A DNA stretch of 64,000 bases from JAFDYH01 sp049840875 (GCA_049840875.1 JASGJE010000019.1:682001-746000), one strand, 5' to 3'; positions 1 to 8,603 are shown, numbered from the stretch's first letter. The notes: generated from the sequence alone by a model not told the origin. A program made the numbers and translations.

Positions 1-2
1 AA

Positions 3-977
3 GGTCTTTCATTTGATCATTCTGATCGAAGTATCACTTTAAATTCTTTCAGCTACAATCCGTCTTTGACAAGAGATTCGTTTGTTTTAAAAAATGCCTT
101 CCAGGCTGATTATATAACAGCAAAAACAGGAAGAATTCATATCAGCAATGCCGACATTGAGTCTTATATTTCTGATAGCATTTTTAAAACCGGGAAAATA
201 AGTATTGAGCAACCGGTGATCACAGCTTATCGTGATGCAACGAAACCATTTAAGCATGGCTTTATAAAATATTTACCAGCTCTCACCATTAAACGTCTAC
301 CGCCGCTTTTTTCGATCGATACGATTGAAATGGATGATGCGACGATTACCTACTCGCAGGTAGATAAGAAAACAGAGAAAACGGGCACGATTCCTCTTGC
401 TCATTTAAATGCAATTCTATTTCCGATAAGAAATTACGATCTCTCCTCGACTGATAGTTTGGAGCTGCATGCGACAGCTTTAATCATGAATACAGCTCCG
501 ATGCAACTGACTGCCAAAGAATCTTATAATGATACTTCAGCTGGTATGCGCATTCTATTAAGTGCAAAAGCCACCGATCTTACTATTTTAAACCCGGCAT
601 TAATTCCCCTTGTATCTGCAAAATTGAGATCGGGCTGGTTGGATACATTGGGTATGGACGTGAGTGCTGATGAATACACAGCCTATGGTAAAATGAAGAT
701 GAACTACAAAAACCTGAAAATTGCGATCTTTAAAAAAGGAGACCCAAATGCAAAAAGTTTCTTGACCAGGATTGGCAATTTCGCTGCTAATGCATTTTTA
801 TTAAAACATAATAACGACGATAAAAGAACAGGTACGGTGTATTTTGAACGCTTGAGGGAAAGATCGTTTTTCAATTACCTGGTGAAGATGACAATTACCG
901 GAATCACCTCTGTTACCGGCTTGAAGAAAGACAAGAAAGCAATTCGCCGCTATCTCAAGGAAAAACAAAAAGTATAA
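3..977 (+). CDS. AsmA-like / DUF748-type protein, C-terminal part (5' end outside window)
   Basis: The reading frame is open from the first bases of the window, so this is the C-terminal part of a longer protein. The TTG at 66 is only an internal codon. About 325 residues are visible: alternating polar and hydrophobic beta-strand-like stretches, a conserved-looking section around LPPLFSIDTIEMDDATITYS, and a basic C-terminal tail rich in Lys and Arg. This matches the look of Bacteroidota AsmA/DUF748-type proteins, large periplasm-facing proteins linked to outer-membrane biogenesis and lipid transport. No catalytic motif is visible. The assignment rests on overall pattern and not on a diagnostic motif. 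A hairpin terminator follows at 1029-1058. Confidence 0.55.
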   Translation, partial: GLSFDHSDRSITLNSFSYNPSLTRDSFVLKNAFQADYITAKTGRIHISNADIESYISDSIFKTGKISIEQPVITAYRDATKPFKHGFIKYLPALTIKRLPPLFSIDTIEMDDATITYSQVDKKTEKTGTIPLAHLNAILFPIRNYDLSSTDSLELHATALIMNTAPMQLTAKESYNDTSAGMRILLSAKATDLTILNPALIPLVSAKLRSGWLDTLGMDVSADEYTAYGKMKMNYKNLKIAIFKKGDPNAKSFLTRIGNFAANAFLLKHNNDDKRTGTVYFERLRERSFFNYLVKMTITGITSVTGLKKDKKAIRRYLKEKQKV

Positions 978-1028
978 TCATTAAATCAAGTTTATTGAGT
1001 CAACTGATCCTGGAATAAATTGCAAAAG

Positions 1029-1058
1029 AAAAGCCGCTCATTAATTTAAGCGGCTTTT
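1029..1058. terminator. Bidirectional hairpin terminator
   Basis: A perfect 10-bp stem (AAAAGCCGCT / AGCGGCTTTT) closes a 10-nt AT-rich loop. It lies between the convergent AsmA-like gene and the DUF2911 gene. A/T tracts on both sides suit termination in either direction. Confidence 0.75.
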
Positions 1059-1077
1059 ATACAAAGTTGTTTTTGTT

Positions 1078-1614
1078 TTATTCTACTTTGAAATCAGTTT
1101 CACCATCTCCCCAAAGCAGAGATACTTTGCCGTCTTTCGCAATTTTGTAGGCTAATTTCTCCTGGAAAGCAGGTGCTTTGCCTGGTTTTACATTCACCTT
1201 TAAAGCGTCCTGTGCTTTGTCTTTTTCATAATCAAACGCACCCCAAACTGGTTTTCCTTTGTCATCTTTTAATACTTTATTGAAAATAATTGTCCATGTG
1301 CCATCTTGATTCCATAAAGTGAAAAGAGTGTATTTGCCTTTTGCCAATGGCTGTCCTTCTATTTTTACATCTTTACTTACTTCGAAAGTTGTTGCCTCGT
1401 TAGCGCCTGCACGCCACACCTGGCCAACTTTCGGTTCAAGATCTTTTCCAATTGTTCTTCCTTTTACAGAAGGTGCGCTATAATCGATAGTAACCACAGC
1501 ACCGCTGCTGATTGTTTCTTTTGCCAGCGCTGGCGGGCTTGGCCTTTTAGATTTATCCTGTCCGCACGCAGTAATAAACGCGATTGATGCCGCAAGCAAC
1601 ATGATTGATTTCAT
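1078..1614 (-). CDS. DUF2911 family lipoprotein
   Basis: This is a 178-residue protein with a signal peptide ending in an ITAC lipobox (Cys at about residue 17), so it is predicted to be a lipoprotein. The mature part has the DUF2911 pattern: a VTIDYSAPSVKGR-type start, then VWRAGANEATTFE, then KGKYTLFTLW and WTIIFNK. Family members are common in Bacteroidota and have no established biochemical function; the fold is predicted to be all-beta. It lies downstream of the SRPBCC gene on the same strand with a 79-nt gap, so it may or may not share a transcript. The ATG start places the signal peptide at the N-terminus and is secure. Confidence 0.85.
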   Translation of the reverse strand: MKSIMLLAASIAFITACGQDKSKRPSPPALAKETISSGAVVTIDYSAPSVKGRTIGKDLEPKVGQVWRAGANEATTFEVSKDVKIEGQPLAKGKYTLFTLWNQDGTWTIIFNKVLKDDKGKPVWGAFDYEKDKAQDALKVNVKPGKAPAFQEKLAYKIAKDGKVSLLWGDGETDFKVE

Positions 1615-1693
1615 AAAACAAATTTTTTGATTGATTTTAGATTGTAAAGCTACAGATAAGCAAATATCAGACCTTATTTATCTTGTAATTCTT

Positions 1694-2200
1694 TTACCGC
1701 TCAACATTTTTCTTCAGGTTCTGCAAGCCCAGTTCCATTTGTGAGCCATACATTTTGTCATACGCAAGGCTGAAAAACTTCTCCCAGGGATACCATTTCA
1801 ATTTGAAGTCAAGATGCCATTGTAACGTCAGGGAATCGGAGTTGTTGTAAAAATTCATCTTCCATCCACTGACTATTGGGTTTTTGTTCCCGGACGTAAA
1901 CTCGGCCCTTGTTTCTCCCGATTTCGTGCCGATTACAGAAACGGTGGTTGTTAAAAATTTCGCTTTCAGCAATCGGCCATTGGCAACAACTATGGGTTCA
2001 ATATGCATCGTATCAAATCCAGGATACCATTCTTTCCACTTATTGATATCTTCCAGTTTATTCAAGATCGCTTCAGCAGAGGAAGCCTTCATATTTATCG
2101 CTCTTGAAATTGTAACATGCGAGGGAATGAATAGTGATATACTATAAACAACTAGAAATAAAATAATAAAACTCAGTATTGCAAAGCGAAGCAGTTTCAA
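1694..2200 (-). CDS. Membrane-anchored SRPBCC (polyketide cyclase/START-like) family protein
   Basis: The protein has 168 residues. It starts with one hydrophobic helix (about residues 5-26), then an SRPBCC-type domain with the early HVTISRAINMKAS strand, an INKWKEWYPGFD segment and a C-terminal amphipathic helix. SRPBCC domains bind hydrophobic ligands in a helix-grip fold, and the ligand here is unknown. The transmembrane N-terminus suggests the domain sits at the outer face of the inner membrane. The gene lies 57 nt downstream of the ABC-2 permease on the same strand and may be co-transcribed with it. Family placement is from pattern. Confidence 0.7.
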   Translation of the reverse strand: MKLLRFAILSFIILFLVVYSISLFIPSHVTISRAINMKASSAEAILNKLEDINKWKEWYPGFDTMHIEPIVVANGRLLKAKFLTTTVSVIGTKSGETRAEFTSGNKNPIVSGWKMNFYNNSDSLTLQWHLDFKLKWYPWEKFFSLAYDKMYGSQMELGLQNLKKNVER

Positions 2201-2257
2201 GATTTGTTATTTTGAATTTAATATTAAGACTCACTACTGATAACTCAGCACTCATTT

Positions 2258-3361
2258 CTACTCCCATTTAAATACTTTAATCGCGATAGCATAAACAATC
2301 ACGCCCCAGATGGCAAGAATACCTAACTGTTTCCAGCAGCCATCAAGATGAGCCCCTTCAAACGATACTTTTCGCAATGCATCATTTACAGAAGTAAGCG
2401 GTAATATTTCAACAAGCCACTGAATGCTTTTTGGCAATGCTCCTTTCGGGAAAAATGTACCTGATAAAAAATATTGGGGAAACATAAACAAGTTAGCATA
2501 GATTGGAATTACGTTCTGATTTTTTGCCACCGAGCTCATGATAAATCCAAAGCCCATAAAAACCAGCAGTGCAAATGAACTTATCACTAACAATTCCAGG
2601 AACGTTATAAATCCGTGCGACAACGTGAAATCATAGAAATATTTCCCAACAACAACCAGTATAACCACAGTACTTAACTGATAAATTAATCTCGCTAAGC
2701 TTTCACCAATTACAATATTGGATTTCTTTACCGGCGAAGCGTACATTCTTTTAAGTACAAGCGTTTCTCTAAGATTAAAGAACAGAAACGCAACACCAAA
2801 AACTGATGCGCCGATTAATGAAAATCCAATCATACCTGGTAGCAAGAAATCAATGCGCTTGTATATACGGCCTTGTACTATTTCAGAACTTACGGTCGCC
2901 ACATCCGGTCGGGGATTAATTGCCTGGTTTAATCCGTTGATCACATTTTTTAGTATCCCCAGCAACTGCGGAATCTCCAACTGGTTGGCCGATGAATAAC
3001 GGAGATGCACATCGTATTTTGCACCTGTATCTGTTACATTTTTCAATTGCCTTACTTCTGCAATAGCTGTAATGCGCCCCTTCTTCATCTGATCTTCGAG
3101 GTCGGAATCTGATCCCTGCACAATATTAAAAAGCGGTGTATTTTTTATAGCGAGATAAACCGGGTTAAGGGTATCTGATTTCTTATCTATTGCAATATCC
3201 ATCGAAATTCCACCGCCGCCGCCGAGCGAACCAAAAATTACAATCAGCACAATAGGGAAAAACAAACTAAAAAAAATGGCTTGCGGACTTTTAAATATCG
3301 CTCTCAGGCTCGCTTTTGTAATGGCCATCAACGCTGTAAACTGACTATACGGCTTGGACAT
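2258..3361 (-). CDS. ABC-2 type transporter permease
   Basis: The protein has 367 residues with the ABC-2 membrane architecture. A first transmembrane helix (about residues 25-46) is followed by a large extracytoplasmic loop of about 150 residues. A cluster of five helices in the C-terminal half includes the typical FPQYFLSGTFFPKGALP segment before the last helices. Such permeases pair with a separate ATPase to export drugs, polysaccharides or lipids. No ATP-binding partner gene is adjacent in the window, so its partner must be elsewhere. An unusual run of five glycines sits just after helix 1. The substrate cannot be inferred. Confidence 0.85.
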   Translation of the reverse strand: MSKPYSQFTALMAITKASLRAIFKSPQAIFFSLFFPIVLIVIFGSLGGGGGISMDIAIDKKSDTLNPVYLAIKNTPLFNIVQGSDSDLEDQMKKGRITAIAEVRQLKNVTDTGAKYDVHLRYSSANQLEIPQLLGILKNVINGLNQAINPRPDVATVSSEIVQGRIYKRIDFLLPGMIGFSLIGASVFGVAFLFFNLRETLVLKRMYASPVKKSNIVIGESLARLIYQLSTVVILVVVGKYFYDFTLSHGFITFLELLVISSFALLVFMGFGFIMSSVAKNQNVIPIYANLFMFPQYFLSGTFFPKGALPKSIQWLVEILPLTSVNDALRKVSFEGAHLDGCWKQLGILAIWGVIVYAIAIKVFKWE

Positions 3362-3498
3362 GGGAATTTTTTAAAGAGCTCAAAGGTAAGCGAGAATAAC
3401 TGATGTTTGTGGTTGGAGGTTTGAAGTTTGATGTTGTCCATAATGTCAGCGAACATTCTCCTGGTCTTATACTAATTTCCATACAGACAAACTTTTCG

Positions 3499-3506
3499 TA
3501 AATTTG
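3499..3506 (+). promoter_or_regulatory. Candidate -7 box TAAATTTG directly before the GNAT-like gene
   Basis: This is a perfect match to the Bacteroidota TAnnTTTG element, ending 2 nt before the ATG at 3508. Transcription starting about 4 nt after the box would give a leaderless or nearly leaderless mRNA, and the GTG at 3511 could then be the true start. No TTG is visible at the expected -33 position, which weakens the call. Confidence 0.4.
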
Positions 3507-3507
3507 T

Positions 3508-4038
3508 ATGGTGAAAAAACGAAGAGAAACAGCTCTTGATTTCGAAATTGACAAGCTGACTAATTCTATTGAAAATGCTATCTCAGGTGAGATGTTCGAC
3601 ACATCTATAATACAACTTGCAGATCCGAGACAGATAAAAAGAACAGACTGGACATTTAATTGGCAAGCCGAAATCAGGGATACAAATAAAGAAGTTTATA
3701 AGTTGACAACAATAAATAATCCTGCCATTATACAAGGACTTATTAGTTTGACTGATAAAGGCGATCATATTTTTATGGACTTGATCGAAAATGCAAAATT
3801 CAATAAGGGCAGTAAAAAATTATATAAGGGAGTTGCAGGTAATCTCGTCGCTTTTGCCTGCAAAATTTCTTTTGATAAAACTTATAACGGAGTTGTGTCA
3901 TTTGTTTCGAAAACTCAGCTTATTGACCATTATTCAAAAACATTGGGAGCAAAATTGTTTGGTGGAAACCGAATGTTTATTGATACAAAAGAGGCATATA
4001 TCCTTACGATAAAATATTTTAAAGACTTCAAATTATGA
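3508..4038 (+). CDS. GNAT-like hypothetical protein
   Basis: The protein has 176 residues. The C-terminal two thirds read as a GNAT-type acetyltransferase fold. There is a strand pair ending in DHIFMDLIENA, a loop-helix KLYKGVAGNLVAFACK in the position of the acetyl-CoA pyrophosphate loop, and a conserved closing block VSFVSKTQLIDHYSKTLGA then RMFIDT. The N-terminal 50 residues are charged and helical. I recall similar proteins in Bacteroidota labelled only hypothetical. The stop codon overlaps the start of a 53-residue gene (ATGA), so the two are probably translated together. The substrate is unknown, and a toxin-like role is a speculation from the gene pair layout. Confidence 0.6.
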   Translation: MVKKRRETALDFEIDKLTNSIENAISGEMFDTSIIQLADPRQIKRTDWTFNWQAEIRDTNKEVYKLTTINNPAIIQGLISLTDKGDHIFMDLIENAKFNKGSKKLYKGVAGNLVAFACKISFDKTYNGVVSFVSKTQLIDHYSKTLGAKLFGGNRMFIDTKEAYILTIKYFKDFKL

Positions 4039-4196
4039 TAGACTTCAAAAAAATGGATGATAAAGACTTTGTGTTTGTTAACAAGGTGGTGAGTGACAAA
4101 GATGACAAAGCATTTAGCGACTTTCTTAGAAATCGCAAAACGAAGGCATCACGAACAAGAGGAAAGAAAAAAAGCAAAGTATTTCAAACTCGATAG
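4035..4196 (+). CDS. Small basic protein (53 aa) coupled to the GNAT-like gene
   Basis: The ATG overlaps the upstream stop by 4 nt (ATGA), the classic layout for translational coupling. The encoded 53-residue protein begins MIDFKKMDDKDFVFVNKVVS, has an acidic first half, and ends in a strongly basic tail (RNRKTKASRTRGKKKSK). It has no signal peptide or membrane segment. I do not recognise a named family. The basic tail would suit nucleic-acid binding or an intrinsically disordered partner of the GNAT-like protein. It is probably a real gene because of the overlap and the intact frame. Confidence 0.6.
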   Translation: MIDFKKMDDKDFVFVNKVVSDKDDKAFSDFLRNRKTKASRTRGKKKSKVFQTR

Positions 4197-4246
4197 GTAA
4201 AATCCCTGGTAGAGTAATTGGTGTTTGCAGATCGTGTTATAAAACT

Positions 4247-4729
4247 ATGAATACTGCTTATTTACTTACTGGCAGCAACCTTGGAGATAGCATTGCAAAC
4301 CTCAGGCAAGCGGCAAATTTACTGAATAAAAGATGTGGCGATATATTCATTCAATCTTCTTTATACGAAACAGGAGCATGGGGTAAAACAGATCAACCGG
4401 CTTTTTTAAACCAATCGGTAGGTTTGAAAACGTTGATGGACGCGAGACAATTGCTGCAGGAAGTTTTAGCAATCGAACAGAAAATGGGGCGCATTCGCGA
4501 AGAGCGATTTGGTCCCCGGTTGATCGACATCGATATCTTACTTTTTAACGAGGCCGTTTTTAATTTACCATTCCTGAAAATCCCGCACCCTGAATTACAA
4601 AACAGGCGCTTTGCATTAACACCACTTGCAGAAATTGCCGCCGATAAAATACATCCGGTTTTTTATAAAACGATTTCGGAGTTACTGGCTGAATGCAAAG
4701 ATGAGTTACCAGTAAAAAAATATACCTGA
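4247..4729 (+). CDS. folK: 2-amino-4-hydroxy-6-hydroxymethyldihydropteridine diphosphokinase (HPPK)
   Basis: This enzyme transfers pyrophosphate from ATP to 6-hydroxymethyl-7,8-dihydropterin in folate synthesis, in the cytoplasm. The 160-residue length is usual for the family. Visible hallmarks are the N-terminal LTGSNLGD motif, the SSLYETGAWG segment, and the signature RFGPRLIDIDILLF with the two metal-binding aspartates. IPHPELQNRRFALTPLAEIA follows. A deoxynucleoside kinase gene follows on the same strand after about 90 nt, a plausible nucleotide/cofactor gene pair. Confidence 0.95.
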   Translation: MNTAYLLTGSNLGDSIANLRQAANLLNKRCGDIFIQSSLYETGAWGKTDQPAFLNQSVGLKTLMDARQLLQEVLAIEQKMGRIREERFGPRLIDIDILLFNEAVFNLPFLKIPHPELQNRRFALTPLAEIAADKIHPVFYKTISELLAECKDELPVKKYT

Positions 4730-4819
4730 TTTTTCCACAGAGAGCAATCGCTGGGTTTTATTTTTTATTCAGGTACTTCAGTTTCCCTTTCCTTTGCATT
4801 ATATCCGTTGCGAACAGGC

Positions 4820-5452
4820 ATGCATTACAATTTTATAACTATAGAAGGAAATATTGGTGCGGGAAAAACTACTCTCGCTCATCTATTATCCAAACATTAT
4901 AATGCGAGGTTGGTATTGGAAGAATTTGCAGATAATCCTTTTCTTCCAAAATTTTACGATAATCCATCTCAATATGCATTTCCGCTGGAATTATTTTTTA
5001 TGGCTGAGCGGTTCAAGCAACTGAAAGACTTTATACAGCAGAAAGATTTATTTCAAAACCTGACGATCTCTGATTATTTATTTACAAAATGCTTATTGTT
5101 TGCCAAAGTAAATTTGCCCGAAGACGAATTTCGCCTGTACCAGCGGTTGTTCGATATTATCCTTCAGCAATTGGTTCAGCCGGATATCGTGATATACCTG
5201 CACGCATCAGTACAACGTCTGCAGAAGAATATTAAAAAACGAAACCGCCCTTACGAGCAAAAAATACCAGATAGTTATCTATTCAGCATACAGGAAACTT
5301 ACACTAACTACATTAAGCAGCATAACATCAAGACATTGTTTGTGGATGCGTCCAATGCTGACTTCTTTGGCAACGAAAAGCATTTGCAAACAATTATTAA
5401 TGCCCTTGATAAAGAGTACCCGGAGGGGCAACATTATCTGACACTGCCATAG
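4820..5452 (+). CDS. Deoxynucleoside kinase family protein
   Basis: The enzyme phosphorylates deoxynucleosides for salvage in the cytoplasm. It has 210 residues from the ATG at 4820. The frame is also open from a TTG at 4808, but the ATG places the strand MHYNFITIEG right before the P-loop (GNIGAGKTT) as is usual. Other family marks are the EEFADNPFLPKFY substrate-binding segment, the AERFKQL helix, the DYLFTKCLLFA segment and an arginine-rich lid (KRNRPYEQKI). This is the dNK/dGK/dAK type of kinase, not the TK1 type. The preferred base cannot be told from the sequence alone. Confidence 0.88.
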   Translation: MHYNFITIEGNIGAGKTTLAHLLSKHYNARLVLEEFADNPFLPKFYDNPSQYAFPLELFFMAERFKQLKDFIQQKDLFQNLTISDYLFTKCLLFAKVNLPEDEFRLYQRLFDIILQQLVQPDIVIYLHASVQRLQKNIKKRNRPYEQKIPDSYLFSIQETYTNYIKQHNIKTLFVDASNADFFGNEKHLQTIINALDKEYPEGQHYLTLP

Positions 5453-5568
5453 AATACAAGCAACATTAGAGTGAGAAAGAAAGCAGGTTTTAATTTTTAC
5501 TTTTTAATTTTGACTTTTGATTCGTTAATTCCATCGATTCAACTTTCCTTGCGATAATACCCTGAAGA

Positions 5569-6810
5569 ATGGCATTACCCGAAAAGAATGATCCTTTTGC
5601 TTCCGTCCGTATTCCTGAATACCGCAACCTGATGATGGGCCGCTTTGCTTTTATTATGGCATTTCGTATGATGGGAGCCCTTCTGAACTGGTGGATTTAT
5701 GAATTGACGAATGCATCATTTGCTATCGGGATCATCGGCCTTTCAGAAGTTATCCGGCTCTGTCAATGGCCTTGTACGCGGGCCATCGTATCGATATCAG
5801 TGAAAAAAGGAGGTTAATATTGAAATGTATATTCTTTTATTTCTGCGCTGTATCCGTTTTGTTATTTCTATCCTCATCATTGATTCACGATCACTTTAAT
5901 AAGCACTGGATTGCGGTTTGCATTTATACTGTTGTGTTTTGTACAGGCATTATCCGTTCATTTTCCGGGCCAAGTTTTATACAATGATCGGTTATATTGT
6001 ACCAAGAAACTTTTGCAAAATGCAACCACATGGAACCAGAGTACATGGTTGTCTGCTTCCGTGACTGGCCATGCTACCGGCGGTTTCCTGATCGGATTTT
6101 TAGGGATCAGTGGAACGTTGACAGTTATTTGTTCGTTGATGGCTTTGTCATTTATTTTTCTTACGCGTTTAAAACCAAAACCCCCACTGTCGCAAACAGG
6201 TGAAAAGAAAACATGGGAAAGTGTGAAGGAAGGATTGCGTTTTGTTTTTAAAACAAAGGAATTACTTGGAGCGATGTCCTTAGACATGTTTGCAGTGTTA
6301 TTTGGCGGCGCAGTGGCAATGGTTCCGGTATATGCAAGAGATATTTTAAAAATAGGCCCCATAGGCTATGGCTGGTTAAATGCAGCTTCAGATATGGGAT
6401 CTATCTGCATCGTTATTTTGCTAACATTGTCCCCTATGCGCAAAATGCAGGGTAAGAAATTACTCTTTGCTGTTGCCGGCTTCGGGGTTTGTATTATTGC
6501 ATTCGCTTTTTCAAAATGGTTTCTGCTTTCTTTTTTTGCCTTACTCATCGCAGGTATGTTGGATGGAGTGAGCGTTGTGGTAAGAGGAACGATTATGCAA
6601 TTAAAAACGCCAGATCATATGCGCGGCAGAGTAATGAGCGTTGGTTCGATGTTTGTAAACAGCAGCAACGAATTAGGCCAATTTGAAAGCGGTGTTGCCG
6701 CGGCATTGATGGGTGTTGTACCTTCAGTAGTGTTTGGCGGTTGTATGACGATATTGGTTGTGTTGGTGACATGGTTCAAAGCCCCGACGTTGAGGAAGAT
6801 GGAATATTAG
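5569..6810 (+). pseudogene. MFS transporter (MFS_3/EntS-like), disrupted by three -1 frameshifts
   Basis: One MFS transporter of about 410 residues can be rebuilt only by changing frame three times, each by the apparent loss of one base. The changes are near 5753-5756 (GLSEVI continues as ALSMALYAGHR), near 5975-5983 (RSFSGPSF continues as TMIGYIVP) and near 6005-6014 (continues as LLQNATTWNQSTW). The sum is three bases, so the original frame returns. The last piece, to 6810, holds the bulk of the C-terminal helices, including the TPDHMRGRVMSVGSMF loop typical of MFS_3 exporters. Either the gene is a young pseudogene or the sequence carries single-base errors. Neighbouring genes are intact. 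Confidence 0.8.
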
Positions 6811-6873
6811 TTAGCAACTATTTTAAACTTTCTTTCGTTTAAGTAAAAAATTATAGACCTAAATTACTATTTT

Positions 6874-7773
6874 ATGTTACGACGTGATTTTCTTCGTACA
6901 TCTGCATTTTCAATCGGAGCTCTCAGTCTTGCTCAGCAATCAATACTTAAAACATTTATCGACGATCCCTGGAAGATAAAAATGTTAACAGACGACTTTG
7001 GAGTCTTCACCGAAAAAGGAGGAACAATACTGTTCTATTTTTCCAAAGAAGGTATCGTAGTTGTTGATTCAGAGTTTCCGGAACAATCGCAACATTTGAT
7101 TACCGAGCTCAAAAAAAGAAACGATAAACCTTTTCATTTGCTGGTGAATACGCACCATCACATGGACCATACAAGCGGTAATATTTCTTTCAAAGGTTTA
7201 ACCGATAGAGTGCTCGCACATGAAAATTCAAAGAAGAACCAGGAACGTGTTGCGAAAGAACAGAAAAATGAAGATCAGCAATTATATCCCAATAATACGT
7301 TTGGGCAAGTTTGGCAGGAGAGAGTTGGCAAAGAAAAAATGACTTTGCATTATTTTGGTCCGGCACATACAGATGGCGATGCGTTGATTCATTTTGAACA
7401 TGCTGATATCGTACACATGGGTGATCTGATTAATAATCGTCGCTATCCCTATATCGATCAAACTGCCGGCGCATCAATCAAAGGATGGATCGATGTATTG
7501 GATAAAACGATAAAAAAATTCTCCAACAAAACCACATTTGTATTTGGTCATGCGTCCGATGGTTTTGAGGTGTACGGAAAGAAAGACGATATAAGAGCGA
7601 TGAAAGATTATTTCGAAAAATTGGTCGCTTTTACTCAACAGGAAATAAAAGCTGGTAAAACACAAGAAGAATTTCTAAAGAATACAAGTATTCCCGGCGT
7701 AACAGAATGGGTTGGACAAGGCATTGAACGTTCGCTGTCGGCAGCATGGGTAGAGTTCTCACAAATGAAATAA
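6874..7773 (+). CDS. Tat-exported metallo-beta-lactamase-fold hydrolase
   Basis: The protein has 299 residues. The N-terminus, MLRRDFLRTSAFSIGALSLA, has a twin-arginine pattern, so export in folded state is likely. The MBL zinc motif HHHMDH is at residues 94-99, followed by further metal-ligand segments GPAHTDGD, VHMGDL and FGHASDG. Members hydrolyse esters, lactams, or other small substrates. Nothing here marks it as a beta-lactamase, and the substrate is unknown. It follows the broken MFS gene after 63 nt and may once have formed a unit with it. Confidence 0.85.
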   Translation: MLRRDFLRTSAFSIGALSLAQQSILKTFIDDPWKIKMLTDDFGVFTEKGGTILFYFSKEGIVVVDSEFPEQSQHLITELKKRNDKPFHLLVNTHHHMDHTSGNISFKGLTDRVLAHENSKKNQERVAKEQKNEDQQLYPNNTFGQVWQERVGKEKMTLHYFGPAHTDGDALIHFEHADIVHMGDLINNRRYPYIDQTAGASIKGWIDVLDKTIKKFSNKTTFVFGHASDGFEVYGKKDDIRAMKDYFEKLVAFTQQEIKAGKTQEEFLKNTSIPGVTEWVGQGIERSLSAAWVEFSQMK

Positions 7774-7783
7774 AATTCTTTTA

Positions 7784-7918
7784 GTGACTATTTTGACACC
7801 TATTTTTATAATTCTTTCTATTGCTGTACTTATTAAATTATCAAGTAGAAAAAATAAGGACGGGGCGGATGATGGCGGCCTTGATAATATTGATTCATTT
7901 GACGATAATATTCCGTAG
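7784..7918 (+). CDS. Possible small membrane protein (44 aa)
   Basis: An open frame starts at GTG 7784 (or TTG 7793) and ends at TAG 7916-7918. It encodes a hydrophobic N-terminal helix (TPIFIILSIAVLIKL), a short basic stretch (SSRKNK), and an acidic Asp-rich tail (GADDGGLDNIDSFDDNIP). The helix plus charged tail look like a real bitopic micro-protein, but there is no ATG, no clear ribosome-binding site, and the coding case rests on composition only. It fills most of the gap between the MBL hydrolase and the converging cysteine-cluster gene. Confidence 0.35.
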   Translation: MTILTPIFIILSIAVLIKLSSRKNKDGADDGGLDNIDSFDDNIP

Positions 7919-7927
7919 AAGTCTATT

Positions 7928-8413
7928 TTATTTATCAGATCTCATCAATTTCTCCAAAACATAGTAAGTAATCGGGCAAAAAGTGGAATTCTTTAACGTA
8001 AGCTGCTGACGCTTGATGATGACATCTTCATCGGTGTATGGAAAACGATGACAATCGGAAGGTCGTTCGTCATAGATGCTGCAATAATTATCCGCGCCAA
8101 GAAAAGGGCATGGATGTGATTTGGCAACAAAATCGCCATCTTCATCAACACGAAGGTATTTATCGATAAACTCGCTTTCCTTCAACTTCAGATGTCGGCT
8201 TATTCGCTTGACATCAGGCGTTTTAAAACGAGGTGAATAGTTCTTGCAGCAGTTTGCGCATTGAAGACAATCGATTTTTGAAAACGCTTCTTCGTGCAGA
8301 TCCGGCAATTGTTTTAACACTTTATTCTTCTCAGCACGTTGCAGAAATTGTTTGTATAGCTTTTGGCGTTCTGAAGATTTCTTTTGCCAATTATGTAGTA
8401 AGTCTTCAGCCAT
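7928..8413 (-). CDS. YkgJ-family cysteine cluster protein
   Basis: The protein has 161 residues and a cysteine cluster characteristic of the YkgJ/CxxCxxCC family. CLQCANCCKN is near residue 50, CPFLG and YCSIYDERPSDCHRFPY follow, and a later FCP sits near the end. Eight cysteines in this spacing are expected to bind zinc or an iron-sulfur cluster. The cellular role of the family is unknown. The N-terminal 40 residues are helical and charged. It is transcribed divergently from gcvP, with about 190 nt between. Confidence 0.88.
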   Translation of the reverse strand: MAEDLLHNWQKKSSERQKLYKQFLQRAEKNKVLKQLPDLHEEAFSKIDCLQCANCCKNYSPRFKTPDVKRISRHLKLKESEFIDKYLRVDEDGDFVAKSHPCPFLGADNYCSIYDERPSDCHRFPYTDEDVIIKRQQLTLKNSTFCPITYYVLEKLMRSDK

Positions 8414-8558
8414 GGCGCAAAGAACGGAAACATTTTTCAGTCAGCGCCAATAACAAATATCCGGGTATTTGGTTCGGACTTATTCCGCTCATCTACAGAC
8501 TTGTCCACACTCTGGCCTGCGCTTAATCAAGGTTAGCTTTTTAACCATTTTCATGCCT

Positions 8559-8566
8559 TAAATTTG
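8559..8566 (+). promoter_or_regulatory. Candidate -7 promoter box for gcvP
   Basis: TAAATTTG matches TAnnTTTG exactly and lies 37 nt before the gcvP ATG. No exact TTG occurs 19-21 nt upstream (only a T-run), so only half of the promoter is supported. Confidence 0.45.
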
Positions 8567-8603
8567 CACCCTTATTACTCCACTTTTTTTATAAGGATTA
8601 CGC

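Noticed and set aside
8233..8526. Antisense frame of 97 aa over the YkgJ-like gene
   Set aside because: Antisense shadow of a cysteine-cluster protein with clear motifs.
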